Assembly (NCBI GenBank): GCA_027574665.1
Contig: CM050653.1
Coordinates: 15,584,664-15,648,663, forward strand
Origin: Rhynochetos jubatus
Lineage: Eukaryota; Chordata; Aves; Eurypygiformes; Rhynochetidae
DNA: 64,000 nucleotides
Direction of reading: 5' to 3'
Position numbers and translations under genes: made by a program. This document shows positions 38,524 through 49,905 of the stretch, piece after piece. The notes under the pieces were generated by a model. It was not told where the DNA came from and searched no databases. It saw only the letters and a program-made list of their open reading frames with translations. How positions within the stretch are numbered: the stretch's first letter is position 1; each line of letters opens with the position of its first letter.

Positions 38524-41500
38524 GTAAGAGAAAAATGGAGTGTGATATGCATAACCATTACTCTGAAATGGGTGGCAGAAGGCATATTCTCATTTTTTTA
38601 AGTGTCATAGTAGAGAGGCCCTTGCTTGATTTATGTGAAATGAGTTGAATTAAGGAGAAATGGGGAAAATGCTCTATAAATTCATTCAGTATAGCATATC
38701 ACAGTATGAATGATTTTTTTTTTTAATGAAATATGTTTAATTTTGAACAGTTGGCTTGGGGGAAACCTCTATTTTTAGAGGGAATATGTGATGGACCTCC
38801 TACGCTAAAATAAATTAAATGTGAAGCCTTGTAATGGGTCCCCATACTTTCACAGCTAGCACATGAGTATTGTCCAGAAATTTCCAACAACTTGCGTGAA
38901 CTGGACTTCATATACTAACCCTCCAGCCTGTGGAGGAACCAGGTTACAGAGCAGCTGTCAAAGCAGAGAATTTCTTTGCCGGAGAAAATGTGGTGTCTAT
39001 ACAATTGAAATCATAGTGACTAAATGGTTACCCAGGTCAGTAAACAGTCATTGAGTTATTCATTCAGGTGGCTTTGGGGATTGGACACTACAGAGTTCCT
39101 CCCTTACAATGCTCTCTTTTCCAGCAGTATAAGCAAATCCAAAGGTTTTATGTTGTTAATTTATAATCTCTGATTTGCTGGGCACATGTGTCAGGGTGGG
39201 TGTGCTGGGTACCCTTCTGGAACTTAGTTCTCTGCTATCATCTCAGTAATTTTCCACTTAGTTGTTGACCACATATGACCTTGTGCAAATTCACTAAGTG
39301 CATAGCTAGATATTAGCTCAGCCTATAGAGCCAGTGAGCCCTCATTCCACCCTCTGCTCAACCTCATATCCCTGTTTCACACTGGGACTGATGAATAAAA
39401 TAGCTGCATGATTTCTCTATTTTTTTCATACACAGCAATGGGTCTGCAGGATCCATGTCCCCTCAGGGTAGGGCACCCATGTACCAGTTCTCCAAGGATC
39501 TCAGCTTGACAAGCTGCAGCTCCAGCCTAAAAGGAACTGTTCAAGCTGAATGCCTAATCTTTAGAGTGCCCAGACATCTATATGAATTGTGCAAACAGCT
39601 ATGTAAAACTGAATGTCTGTGATGCTTTTTTCACTCTTTCTATGTATGGCATTAACTGATAAAGAGAAGCATCTTCAAGCTGTCTTTTTTCTTCTTAATT
39701 TCTTACTTTGTAGCAAAATTCAATGACTGAGGATTTATGTTGTTTGTGTTGGGCACTAATTTGCAGCTATTTCAGATTTTCACTGGTGTGATAACCCAAA
39801 TTAATAGATATTTTCTTTGCTTTCATGAATAGCAGTGGCAGTTTCTACAAGCTGCTAATCCTACATTAATATTTCATTTAAATGAAAACCTATAACTTAA
39901 GGAACATATCTCAAAAACATATTTAAACTTGCCTGTTTTCCTAGATAAATCCCAAATATAGTTTTAATTAAAACTTTTATTGATGCTGCAGTAAATAGGT
40001 ATGTGCTTTTTAATGTATATTTGGTTTTCCCTTTTGTTTTATGCTTAATGGGTTTATCATGGCTCTTTTCAATCCACTCCAATAAATAGTGAAGAAAGAG
40101 CCATAACAGTAGCTGAAAGACTATTTAGTGTTTAATGCCTCAGTCAGGAAAATGGTATTGTAACACTACAATAATGATGTCTGGAACATTTAATAATAGG
40201 TTTATTGGTACATAGGCCAAGTCTTTCCAAGCTGAATTCCTGTAGAACTTGCATTTAAACTGACATGTGAAAAGATGATCCAATCAATCCATTTATGTGT
40301 AATATTACCAAAAAGAAATGCATTATTGTTAACATCAGAGGGTTTCAAAGCAGCAATTTCCTGGTTCAAGAAAGTGACTGAGCCATACTGAAGAGCAATT
40401 AACAGCAGGCATTATCAGCCTTCCAATTCCCTCACAAACTGTCTAAACCCAAAATGCTCCTGACATCCAATAAGGGTGTTTACATGTTTGTAAATATTCA
40501 ACTGAATTTGTAGACTACAAAGAAATGTTTCCTTAGATACAAACTATTGAAGGTTGTGGCGGTTGTAGGGAACCGGTTGCTGCATCATTTCACTGTTGGA
40601 AGATCCTTAGCCAGCAGTCAGTCTCTCTTGTTTAACTTAACACAATGAAGACAGGGAGGACATGATTTCTTCTCTTTAAATGCATCACAGGATGCATCCC
40701 TGAGAGGGAGAAGAACTCTTTCAAATGAAGAGCAAAGCTGGCACAGGAAACCACTGCTATGACCTAGCCACAAACTGAAGGTAGAAATTAAAAGTTTCTA
40801 GATATCAGAAAGAGAGTAAACAGATAATCTTACAAAAAAATAAGAGGTGAAAAGAAGGCAAAATAGACCCAATTTGAATGCATATGAAAGTAGTAAATTT
40901 CTGAAAAATGTTAGACAGTGTAATTGCTATTGATGAAGGGAGACTAATCTAGGGTGTCATGCTGCCATTTGTCTGTTTCCCTTTAGTCCATGACAAAATA
41001 TTCTGAAGCTACTTCTACACTGTTAACTAAAACGGGGCCAAGACATGGTTGCATGTATTTCTTAATTTTTTGCATAGTTTCTTGCACAATTGTAGCTCAT
41101 GTCAGCTTGCACTTTCCCAAGCGATTCCTAAGCACAGTTTGGAGGACAGGAAAAGTCGGAGGTCATTACCAACAGACATGTTGGACATGGCCATCTTGTT
41201 TCAGAGGGAATAGTTGTGGCTGCAACCAGAGCAGAATTAGATGGACAGGTCCCTTGAACATGCTGCTTTCCCTCATCCGTGGAAACCAGGCGTCAGTGAG
41301 CCGGGCACTGTCAGGACCCCTGTTCTCAGCAGAGAGCAGCACCCCACTCTGATCTGTCACAGACATCTCCTTTAGGGCAGTTAATGGACCTCCAGAGGCA
41401 CTTATCTCATTGTACTGGGAGCTATGGATCACTAACTCAGACATAAACTTTACATACCTAAGTTAGAGCAGATGAAACCCAACTTAAGTGGAAAATGTTT

Positions 41501-41827
41501 GATCAGATATGGCCACTGAAAATGGACAAGAAATGAATTTGCTGTTTTCTACAGTTGTGACCTTTATTCCTTTCTCCCAAAAGAAATCTCCCTAAAAAAG
41601 AGAAATGTTCTATTAAACAAATTTTCACAGGATATATCAAAATCAGTATGTTTCCGTTTACATTTTGCTTCTACGTAATTGCCATTTTTCTGATGGAAAG
41701 CAATTTTCTGTTAGACAATTTGCCAGCAACTGTAACAGTTATTCCCAAAGACGTTAATCCTGAAATGCTCTGTCACAGTCATGGAGTCCTCAGCCTACCT
41801 GTCTGTCCTTTTAGTGGATTGAATCTG

Positions 41828-41955
41828 GCAAGTGCTGAGTGCTTGCATCTTGATTCTGCAAAACATGTGCTTATCTTTGAAGCATGTGAGCAGTTAGATT
41901 GACTTCAAGATGAATTTACTGAGGACACTTACAGATCTGAAGTTAAACACTAGTG
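41828..41955. repeat. Ancient amniote palindromic repeat remnant
   Basis: GCAAGTGCTGAGTGCTTGCA, TTGATTCTGCAAAACATGTG, CTTATCTTTGAAGCATGTGA, GCAGTTAGATTGACTTCAAG and GAAGTTAAACACT follow the order of an element carrying AGCACGTGCTTAACTTTAAG, GTGAGTAGTCCC, ATTGACTTCAATGG and the inverse GTTAAGCAC arm. This explains the tail of the plus-strand open frame at 41648-41902. Confidence 0.5.
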
Positions 41956-44295
41956 TGAGTGTTTTGCTCATTCAGGAGGGGAATGGTAGGCATTCAGGCA
42001 TGCCTCAAACCTGGCATTTTGTTTCTGCATAACTGCATTCCAAGGGCACCCTTTGGTCTCTTATTTAAAACAACTAAATGTGTGAAACAAACCCTGTTGA
42101 AGAACATTTGGGAGCAACAGTTCTATGCTACAAATTGTGCAGAAAAGGGACAATGGCTTGAAGGAGATAACATGTGGAGTTACAGCAGGAGAGTGAGTGG
42201 ATCACAGATTAGAAATCTATGATTTTGCATGAATGGACAAGTTACCAGAAATATCTTTGCCCATAGCACAAATATACCTCAGCCAGCCTCAGCTGAGAAC
42301 AGTCCATTGATGACTTTGAAGAAAAATAGCACACTCAAACCCACGACTAGCTGAAGTGATGAATTGCACATATTCATCATGCAGCTCTATTTGAAGCTCT
42401 ATAGACTGTCTATTAGGGGCTCAGAAGTAATTTGAAGAAGTTTACATACGGTTTGAGAACCACAGGCTAAGCGTTGCTGCTTCGGTCAATACCAACAAGA
42501 GCTTCCACCGAATTACAAAGCAAACCAGAGCGCCTTACTTCAGTCGTTAACATCAGTGCAAATAAAGGTTGCTATTAGTCTAGGTGTGTTTCTCCTCTGT
42601 TGCAGTTGCTTTCTACACTCTTGCGAGAAGCTATTAAGATATGAGTATACACAAGCTCAGTGTAGGTGTCAACTGGACTGTGAGGACAGGATTAATTTTT
42701 CAGTTCTTTTCTCTTTAGCATCCTAAACTGTATGCAAATGTTTTGTCAATAACAATCATACTGCTTTGAAAATATTGTCCGCACCATCATACTTACAAAG
42801 ACCAGCTTTAAAATTCGGTAAAATGGCTAGTTAGCATTACATTTCTTGACATGGTCTCAGAAATAGCTACAGCATGGGCAGTCAAGTGAAGTACCTGGCT
42901 CACCAAAATGCCTCTGTTCTGCAGATAATGTAGAAGTGTCCTTGACTGAAGATATTTTCAAGTGACTCATATTTGGAGTAAGCCTTCCTGGGAGGTGCTG
43001 ACAAAGCCACATGACAGTCTACAGGCAGAGACCGCAAAGAGCTTTCTGGGCATAATGACTTTTCAGTACCTGGCACCCTAATATTCCCATTTGGAACTGT
43101 ACATGGTTTGTTATGAAAGCCCATCTCAGTCGTGAGGATGTCAGGAAGATGGTTAAAAAAATCAGTGGCATAGTCTACCTAGGCAGACAGCAGTATCAAC
43201 CCCTGAATGATTGCTCAGATGGGGTTCCCCACACTGCATTTGTCTGATGTGGTGATACCTGAAACATTTGATAATTTATAGTCATTCAGAAGTTTCCAGG
43301 ACTTGAAAGGAAAAAAGAACTTTGTGTTAGTATTTATGTAAGAAGAATCTCTATTTCATCCCGTTCTCCTCAGATCAATACCATATTAGCTCAGTAAGCT
43401 GAGGTTTACATGTTGTGCAAAAAATTCAATACCTCTTTGTGTCATGTTCTGCAAGTTTTTGGCTCTTGCGTCTACAGAGCTAGCAAAGGGAATAGTACTG
43501 TGATAGTACGGCCAATCTGTAGAAGACTGAAATGCAGAATCGCTAAATATGTCTTAAAAATTATAAACCAGTGACTCATGAGGAATCTTAAAGCCTGTCT
43601 GCTTGAAACAAAGTTCTCTTCTGTTTGTCATTTCAAAGAGGCTTCTCCACAGGAAATGGGAGGAGGGAGACTCAAAGTGCCATAACGTGGTGGCCTTATC
43701 CTCCTTATTTTCCTGCAGTTCTGAGCAACATCAGTAGCTATAATGTTGAGAGGCCATCACAGGAAAGAGCAGGATCAGAGCTGTTTGAACATAGAAAATG
43801 CAAAGGAAGGGGTAGGGGAGGGAAACCAACCTGCAACTATTGGAGTGGGGGCAAAACTTACAGTTTTTTAAAAGACACTGATAACAGTCTAAAACAACTT
43901 TTTCATTCCAAATCATAAAACTGTAAAGCTTCAATGATTTCTATGACGAGGAAGAATTTAACTCATACCCTCTATAGGGTGTCTCATTCTATCAACATTG
44001 CATTGAATAACCCTGGTGGAAAAGGGCTGAACTGGTATGTATTTTAAATGCCATGGAATTGCCAAGGCAACTGAAGACTTACTATGGCCAGAATCTGGAT
44101 AGAAAAGCACATGCTGGCAGCAAGCGCTATAACATCTGAGGTCTTCTTTTTGGCAACTCTAGAGCCTTACAGAAATGTGTAGCTTACATAATAAAGTTAT
44201 TCCAAGCTGGAACCATTTTACTTGTTGGAAAATGCCAATAAATGACTACAGAATTATGTTAGCTAAGGATTTTCTTTGAACTGTGAATAATTAGG

Positions 44296-44309
44296 ATATA
44301 TATATATAC
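44296..44309. repeat. Short AT microsatellite
   Basis: Seven or so AT units in intron 4. Confidence 0.8.
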
Positions 44310-44662
44310 ATTTTATATTTTAAACTGAAAGTGAAATGGACTTCCTAGAGAAACGACAAGGTGTTAATTTAAGCCTGGGAAGCCAGGGGTGTAAGCATTA
44401 GAATGACATCTTATGATTATTTTCCTGACTGACCCCAAGGATAGGTTTTAGCATTATCTTTTCTTATTGTTTGTAATCACAGATGTACCACTGTTCAACA
44501 GCCTGGGGACCTAACTGTAAGGAATGCTCAAGTGCTAGAAGGCCACATATGTTGGTTGTGAATTGAGTAGTTTAATTAAGGATAAAGATTATCTCCCTGC
44601 ACAGGAAATCCAGAAAAATATCAGGGCCTGGTTTATACATTATTAACACTGAGAGAGATCAT

Positions 44663-44686
44663 GTATGTGTGTATGTGTGTGTGTTC
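44663..44686. repeat. Imperfect GT microsatellite
   Basis: Alternating GTGT with single A interruptions (ATGTGTGTATGTGTGTGTGT). Short and imperfect. Confidence 0.8.
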
Positions 44687-44775
44687 TGTGTTATGAAGAT
44701 ATACTCAAGAAATCCTTGCTCTTTTGAAAGGATTAAGATTTTCCTCTTAAATTCTTTTACAGTATTCTTTAATAG

Positions 44776-44870
44776 TGAGCATATGGGTGTGATGAGAGCA
44801 TCAGCATGAGGGTGTGATGAAAGCCTAAATACGAGGGTATAGTCATTGGTCATAGCCTCAATATGAGTGC
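44776..44870. repeat. Decayed minisatellite, about three units
   Basis: Successive units read GAGCATATGGGTGTGATGAG, CATGAGGGTGTGATGAAAGC, and ATACGAGGGTATAGTCATTG, followed by a partial CAATATGAG. The period is roughly 25 to 33 bp with growing divergence. Confidence 0.6.
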
Positions 44871-45317
44871 AAAAACGTTTTTCTAAGTTTACTATAAAAT
44901 AAACAGATTATCTGCAGTATTGAGCATAAATCATGGAAGGTGCTGAGTGGACAAATCAAGCCATTCAGATGTCCTTGTCATAAAAACATGCTTCAGTCAC
45001 ACTTTGGAAAATACTTTTGGTATTTTGTGCATGTAATTTTTGTTGCCCTCTCCACACGCTTCAAAGGACACTTTTTGAAATCCTGGTTCTTTACATTTTC
45101 AGAGGGCTATCTGGAACATTTTAGAAGTAAGATTACCAGGGTAGGATAAGCAATTTATTATTCACCACTAAGTTATTGATGAGATAGATTGTGATTTTTG
45201 AATTGTTGTTGAGGTTCACTATTTCCTGCTGAGGGACTCTCTTCAGGAGGCTATTGTCCTGCTGTCTATTGTTGTAATAGAACTGGTAGTTTACTATTAT
45301 ATCCTGTCTCTTTGCAG

Positions 45318-45473
45318 TTGGCCCGCACATAGGGCGTTATTGTGGGCAGAACAACCCAGGACGTGTCCGGTCTTCAACAGGGATTCTTTCAATGGTATTT
45401 TACACTGACAGTGCAATAGCAAAAGAGGGATTCTCAGCAAACTACAGCGTCTCGCAGAGCAGTGTATCGGAAG
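45318..45473 (+). CDS. NRP1: NRP1 exon 5: end of CUB domain a2 and a2-b1 linker
   Basis: Begins with TT, completing Val220 from the previous exon, then GPHIGRYCGQNNPGRVRSST, GILSMVFYTDSAIAKEGF, and SANYSVSQSSVSE, ending with the first base of Asp272. It supplies C228 (partner of C206), the third CUB calcium ligand D250 (in FYTDSA), and the second conserved N-glycosylation sequon NYS (human N261). The final dozen residues are the linker between a2 and b1. The acceptor is CTGTCTCTTTGCAG. The donor is GAAG|gtcagt, with a less usual C at +3. Length is 156 nt, phase 1 on both sides, so skipping would keep the frame. Intron 4 before it is 6794 bp and intron 5 after it is 2736 bp. Residues match human 221-271 without gaps, the main changes being in the RVRSST loop. 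Confidence 0.97.
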
Positions 45474-48209
45474 GTCAGTATTTATCTATCCTGCAGAGCT
45501 TCTTGGAAAATATTCTCTGTTATGTCTTCTTGCACACCAGGTGTTGCATGAAACTTTAAGGAAACTTTAAATAAATAAGGTGGTGGAGAAGGGTTGGTTC
45601 TGTTTTCTGCTTTTTTGTTTTGTTTTGTTAAGAACAGCTGCCCTTTGAAAAAGCAGTGCAAGAAGCAGAATTCTCCTTACAGTTTTATTCCGCAGTATTG
45701 CCAGGAAGTTGGGACAATTATTGTGAAAAACTGTGCTGACCAAGGAAACGCAGGAATGCAGAGCAATTGAACACTTGCATTAAAACAATGAAACATGCAC
45801 AATGAATGTACTATCCAAAGCCTTCTCTTATTACATGGAATAAGCTTTGATGATCAATTTCTTGAATAAAAAGAGCCCATTTAGTATATGTGCTCCTGTT
45901 AACCATTTCATAAGCTATCTAAGCTTTGTTCTCTGTCTTGTATTTTTTTCCCCAGTTGCCTCATTTTCATGCTTACCCTTTGGATAGAGGATGAAACAAA
46001 GTGAGGGAGGCGCAGGAAAATAACAGGCTGTGTTACACCACGTCCTTGCAGATTTCCTTGCTTTGCTCAATGATAAAACACACACTGTAAAACAAACTCT
46101 CTCCTTTCTGCAACTTAGTGAGTTTTGAACAGGCTCACTCAGATCTGACGTACTTGTTTATTCAAAGAAGGAACAAAAGAAAAATTAGTAAGCTGAAATT
46201 ATCCCTGTTCCTCCCCACCTCTCCTCTGCCCCTTGCATCTCTAATAACTTTCTGGCACGTGCGTTGCCAGGAAAAGGGAACAGAACATACCCCAGCCTCT
46301 GCAGGTGGGAAGCATCCTCCACTGTCTCTCTGATTGTATCTCCAGCTCGTGTGGCTTCTCCTTATGCAGGTGTTGCTCCTACCCCTTCATGAGCTAGCAC
46401 AGGCAACTGGAGTCCCCATGTCCACTTCCTCCACAGCCATCCTGCCTGGGCTGGAGAGGCATCATCACACTGGAGCCAGAATTAATATCTGCTACGCCGA
46501 GATGCCCTCAGCTCTTAAACAAGGCAACAGAACAGGAGAAGCTAGTGCGCGTGAAAACCCTTTCGATGATAAGAGGAAATATTTTCTGTGAAGCAGGCTT
46601 AGACAGAGGTGTGATTCCTCTCAATTTCAGCCACTCTTGCTCTTTGTGTTGTCACTACAGAGAGGATCATCACCAGAGGACAACTCAGCCCACTTATATC
46701 GGACACATGAGATGTCCCCAGGAGGTACTTGTCCCTCCCAGTAGACTACAGGGAAAGAAAGTTTGTCTAGATCAAACTAGACATCTACGTTTTAGATCTT
46801 TTAATATGACTCCCACCTACCATGTCGTGACTTCTTTGTAGTGGCTTATGGCTCTCCTTCTGATTCCAAGCAGAAGTTAATTTACTTACCCTAAAGTAGT
46901 TCAGTTTCAGTAGTTCACCCAAGGCGCCTAATACATTGAAACTTCTCAGAAATGAGGGAAAGGCTGGTATGCCACAGGAAATGCGATTTGGTAACAAATT
47001 CAGTTATGGGTCACCCTAACTACAATTCCTATAACGTACCCTGATAGCATTTCTGAATATAATGTTTTGGATCCCAGATACAAGTTTTTAAATATTTCTT
47101 TCAAAATATTTTAATTTTCATTGGAAAATCAGAACTTTGCTTATTAAAATCTCAATTTTCCAACTCATAGGAAACCTTCACTCAGCACCTAACCTTCTGT
47201 TAGAGATATGTCAGCTCCAGAGAAGGTATAATAAAAAAGAGTGTATACCCCAATGTCAGGGCCTCCACATCACATACTGTTATTTTACCTCAAACTTCAA
47301 ATGAAGGAATGAATTATATTTAGATACTATGAAGTCCCTGCACAGGAGCATAGGCACATGTTATTTTCTCCTGATTTTGCCATGGGGTTGGTGAACCTCT
47401 GACAGAGGAGTACATGATCAGCTGGGTGTAAGTTCTGTCTAAAACCACTGGCCTCTCTTGCTTCGATGGGGGTTGGAGCCTTTATCTTTGAAGAGAGAAG
47501 AATTTAATCTCCATGCCCTATCAGTCTTTGAACACACTATAGTGACTGGATTGTCAATTGATTCTGAATTAACTTGGTAATTTTTGTGTCAACAAGAAGA
47601 GATTGGATGGAGATGATTAACTCATTTAAAAATACAGTGTGCTATAGAATAGGTGGTAATTCCCTTAGGTCAATACACTTCTGGCCTGGATTCAGATTCT
47701 GTTACCTGTTTCTTCCAATGTCCAAATCAAAAGAGCATGGATAGAATTTTAATAATATTTTTAAAACATTTTATAATTTTTGTACTGGAGTAAATAGTTT
47801 TAAAATAAAATTGTTTTATACAGTCTTCTGGTTTGTCTTTTCTGAATTTGTGCATAATTATGAATTGAACATACATTGTTTTATATCATGAAACCACAGA
47901 AGTGCCTGTGCTACCCTAGAAAAGAGAATTCTATTGTCCGGTATTGAAATGGCTACAATGCTACAATGCTGGGCTAAAAATATTTGTATAGCATTGTTAT
48001 TGCAGGAATTGCCATGGCAACTTGAATGACAGTATTAAGAATGACACCATAAGCCCAACACTGCCTCACTTAAAGTTGCTAAAGAATTCAAAGTCACATA
48101 AAAATAAATTTCTTAGATATTCATATTCAAAGCAGGCAAACGTTCTCATTATTCAAAGTCTAAATCAAAGAGCTGACCATAATAATGATGGTAATTTATT
48201 TTTCTTCAG
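45474..48209 (+). other. NRP1: NRP1 intron 5 (2736 bp)
   Basis: Bounded by gtcagt and TTTCTTCAG. No repeat or coding signal is recognised. Three short plus-strand open frames between 46118 and 46841 overlap one another and look like chance ORFs in a somewhat G+C-richer patch. Confidence 0.9.
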
Positions 48210-48376
48210 ATTTCCAGTGCATGGAACCACTAGGTATGGAGTCAGGAGAAATTCACTCTGATCAAATCACTGTCTCCTCCCAGTACAGCGCTATCTGGTC
48301 TTCAGAAAGGTCCCGGCTAAATTACCCTGAGAATGGATGGACCCCAGGGGAAGATTCTATCAGAGAATGGATACAG
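48210..48376 (+). CDS. NRP1: NRP1 exon 6: start of b1 (F5/8 type C) domain
   Basis: Begins with AT completing Asp272, then FQCMEPLGMESGEIHSDQI, TVSSQYSAIWSSERSRLNYP, ENGWTPGEDSIREWIQ, equal to human 273-327. It holds the first Cys of b1 (C275, paired with C424 further downstream). The b1 domain binds the C-terminal Arg of VEGF-A165 and other CendR peptides. From this exon the pocket residues Y297, W301, T316 and D320 are all present; the remaining pocket residues (S346, T349, Y353) belong to the next exon, outside the window. The human glycosylation site N300 (NWS) is replaced by IWS, so that sequon is lost. The acceptor is TTTTTCTTCAG; the donor CAG|gtaaaa lacks the usual G at +5. Length is 167 nt, phase 1 in, phase 0 out. 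Read-through would end at TAA after three codons. Confidence 0.97.
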
Positions 48377-49887
48377 GTAAAAAGATAACATTTTAAAGAT
48401 ATTAATAATAGTCCATGGAGTTTATTGAATGCAGAAAATGCCAAAGAAAGAAAAAATAAACACAGTGAAGTACTTTTATATAATCTAAGAATCATTGCAA
48501 GTGACTAACTCACATTCCCTATTAGACACATTAAAAAAGACTGACTCCCTAAGGTATAAAAAAAGGTCAGCAAGATTAATTCTTCTGCTTCCCACGTCTA
48601 TTGTTTTTTCAGTCTTCTGGGCACAAATAACAGAGATTTTGGTTTAGTGGAAAAGTCAATATTAGTATAACATGCACTTAAAGTGGAATGTCCCAGTAAA
48701 CTGAGCATGTGCTATGTCTCTTGCTGATTACAGTTAAGCATTAGTACAGCATGGTGTTTTTATGCACTCAGATTTCACCTCAGAAGACCTATGTCCCTTC
48801 TAGAATATGTTACACACACAAAATTAGCTCAGTGGCCTCTGTCTAGTGGCTATTCTTCCACATCCTTAAACACAACATTCATTAGCAAGATTGGCCACCT
48901 CGACTTTGCTCTGTTAGTACAGGACAAATCCTGCAAACATTTGACCCCACAAAGAGACTCCTTGAGTTCAGCGCGTCTACTTAGGCTTGTTGTTTGCTAT
49001 TTGTTATCAGGTCCAGAGCATAATGGTGCATGATTCCTGAACAGGCTAGAATTGTTCATATGAATTACTGTATACAAATAATCTATACTAGCAGTCAAGT
49101 ATTAATATCATTAGGTGAAAAAAATATTGATTTTTCTGAATTGTAGGTTGACTTACAGTTCTTAATTGTGATCTAGATTCTATTTCTGTTGGCAAAAACT
49201 AAGAGAAAGGCTTGAGCATATTAGATCAATATTACTAATATTGAAAACTTGTTCATGTATTTGAAACATTCCTCCTGCTTCTGTTGTTTTGTATAGGAAA
49301 TTACTAACTGACATATAAAAACAATACCTTATTAGCCATCCATGCGATGTTCACATTGGTGTTTCCTGTGAGGTTTGCTGTCTGCAAGAAAGCTTAAAAA
49401 CATGTTGAGTAGTAGTTAGTAAAGGGAAGAAAGAGGGGGAAATCCTTCATTTCTGATCCTTTGCACACAATGGGACTCTCATGTGTCCTGCTTAGGGGGC
49501 CCTACACATCCTGAGTTCTTAGCAACTTGGTAATCATGTAGGATGGACGTAATCAGACTTCAGAGTGGCCAAAAAAATCTGTTGATCCTTTTTGCTTACT
49601 TAGGAATAAATGTTAAAATCTCCCCAGCCTTATCTAAGTGTGAGGCTTGTTATTAATCATTGCCAGTCGCAATCCATGGAACGCACATGGAAAAAGGGTG
49701 GAATGCATCAGAATCGTATTCCATGTGTTTCATCTGGTCGGAGAACTGCCACTTTTTCTTTATTTCCTTCTTTTCTGCTGTCACTTACGCATTTATGACT
49801 GGATAATCAAAACAAGAGAGCTAGTCAAATCTCATTCATGTGTGCTGTGTGCTTATTAACTTTATTAAGTTATGATGACTATGTACA

Positions 49888-49905
49888 TATTATATATATA
49901 TATAG
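49888..49905. repeat. Short AT microsatellite
   Basis: About eight AT units with a single shift, in intron 6. Confidence 0.8.

Larger units (their letters stand above)
38524..45317 (+). other. NRP1: NRP1 intron 4 (6794 bp)
   Basis: Bounded by gtaaga and CTTTGCAG. Mostly unique A/T-rich sequence. It contains a palindromic repeat remnant at about 41828-41955, an AT dinucleotide run near 44296, a GT-rich run near 44663 and a decayed minisatellite at about 44776-44870. No additional exon is supported. Confidence 0.9.
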
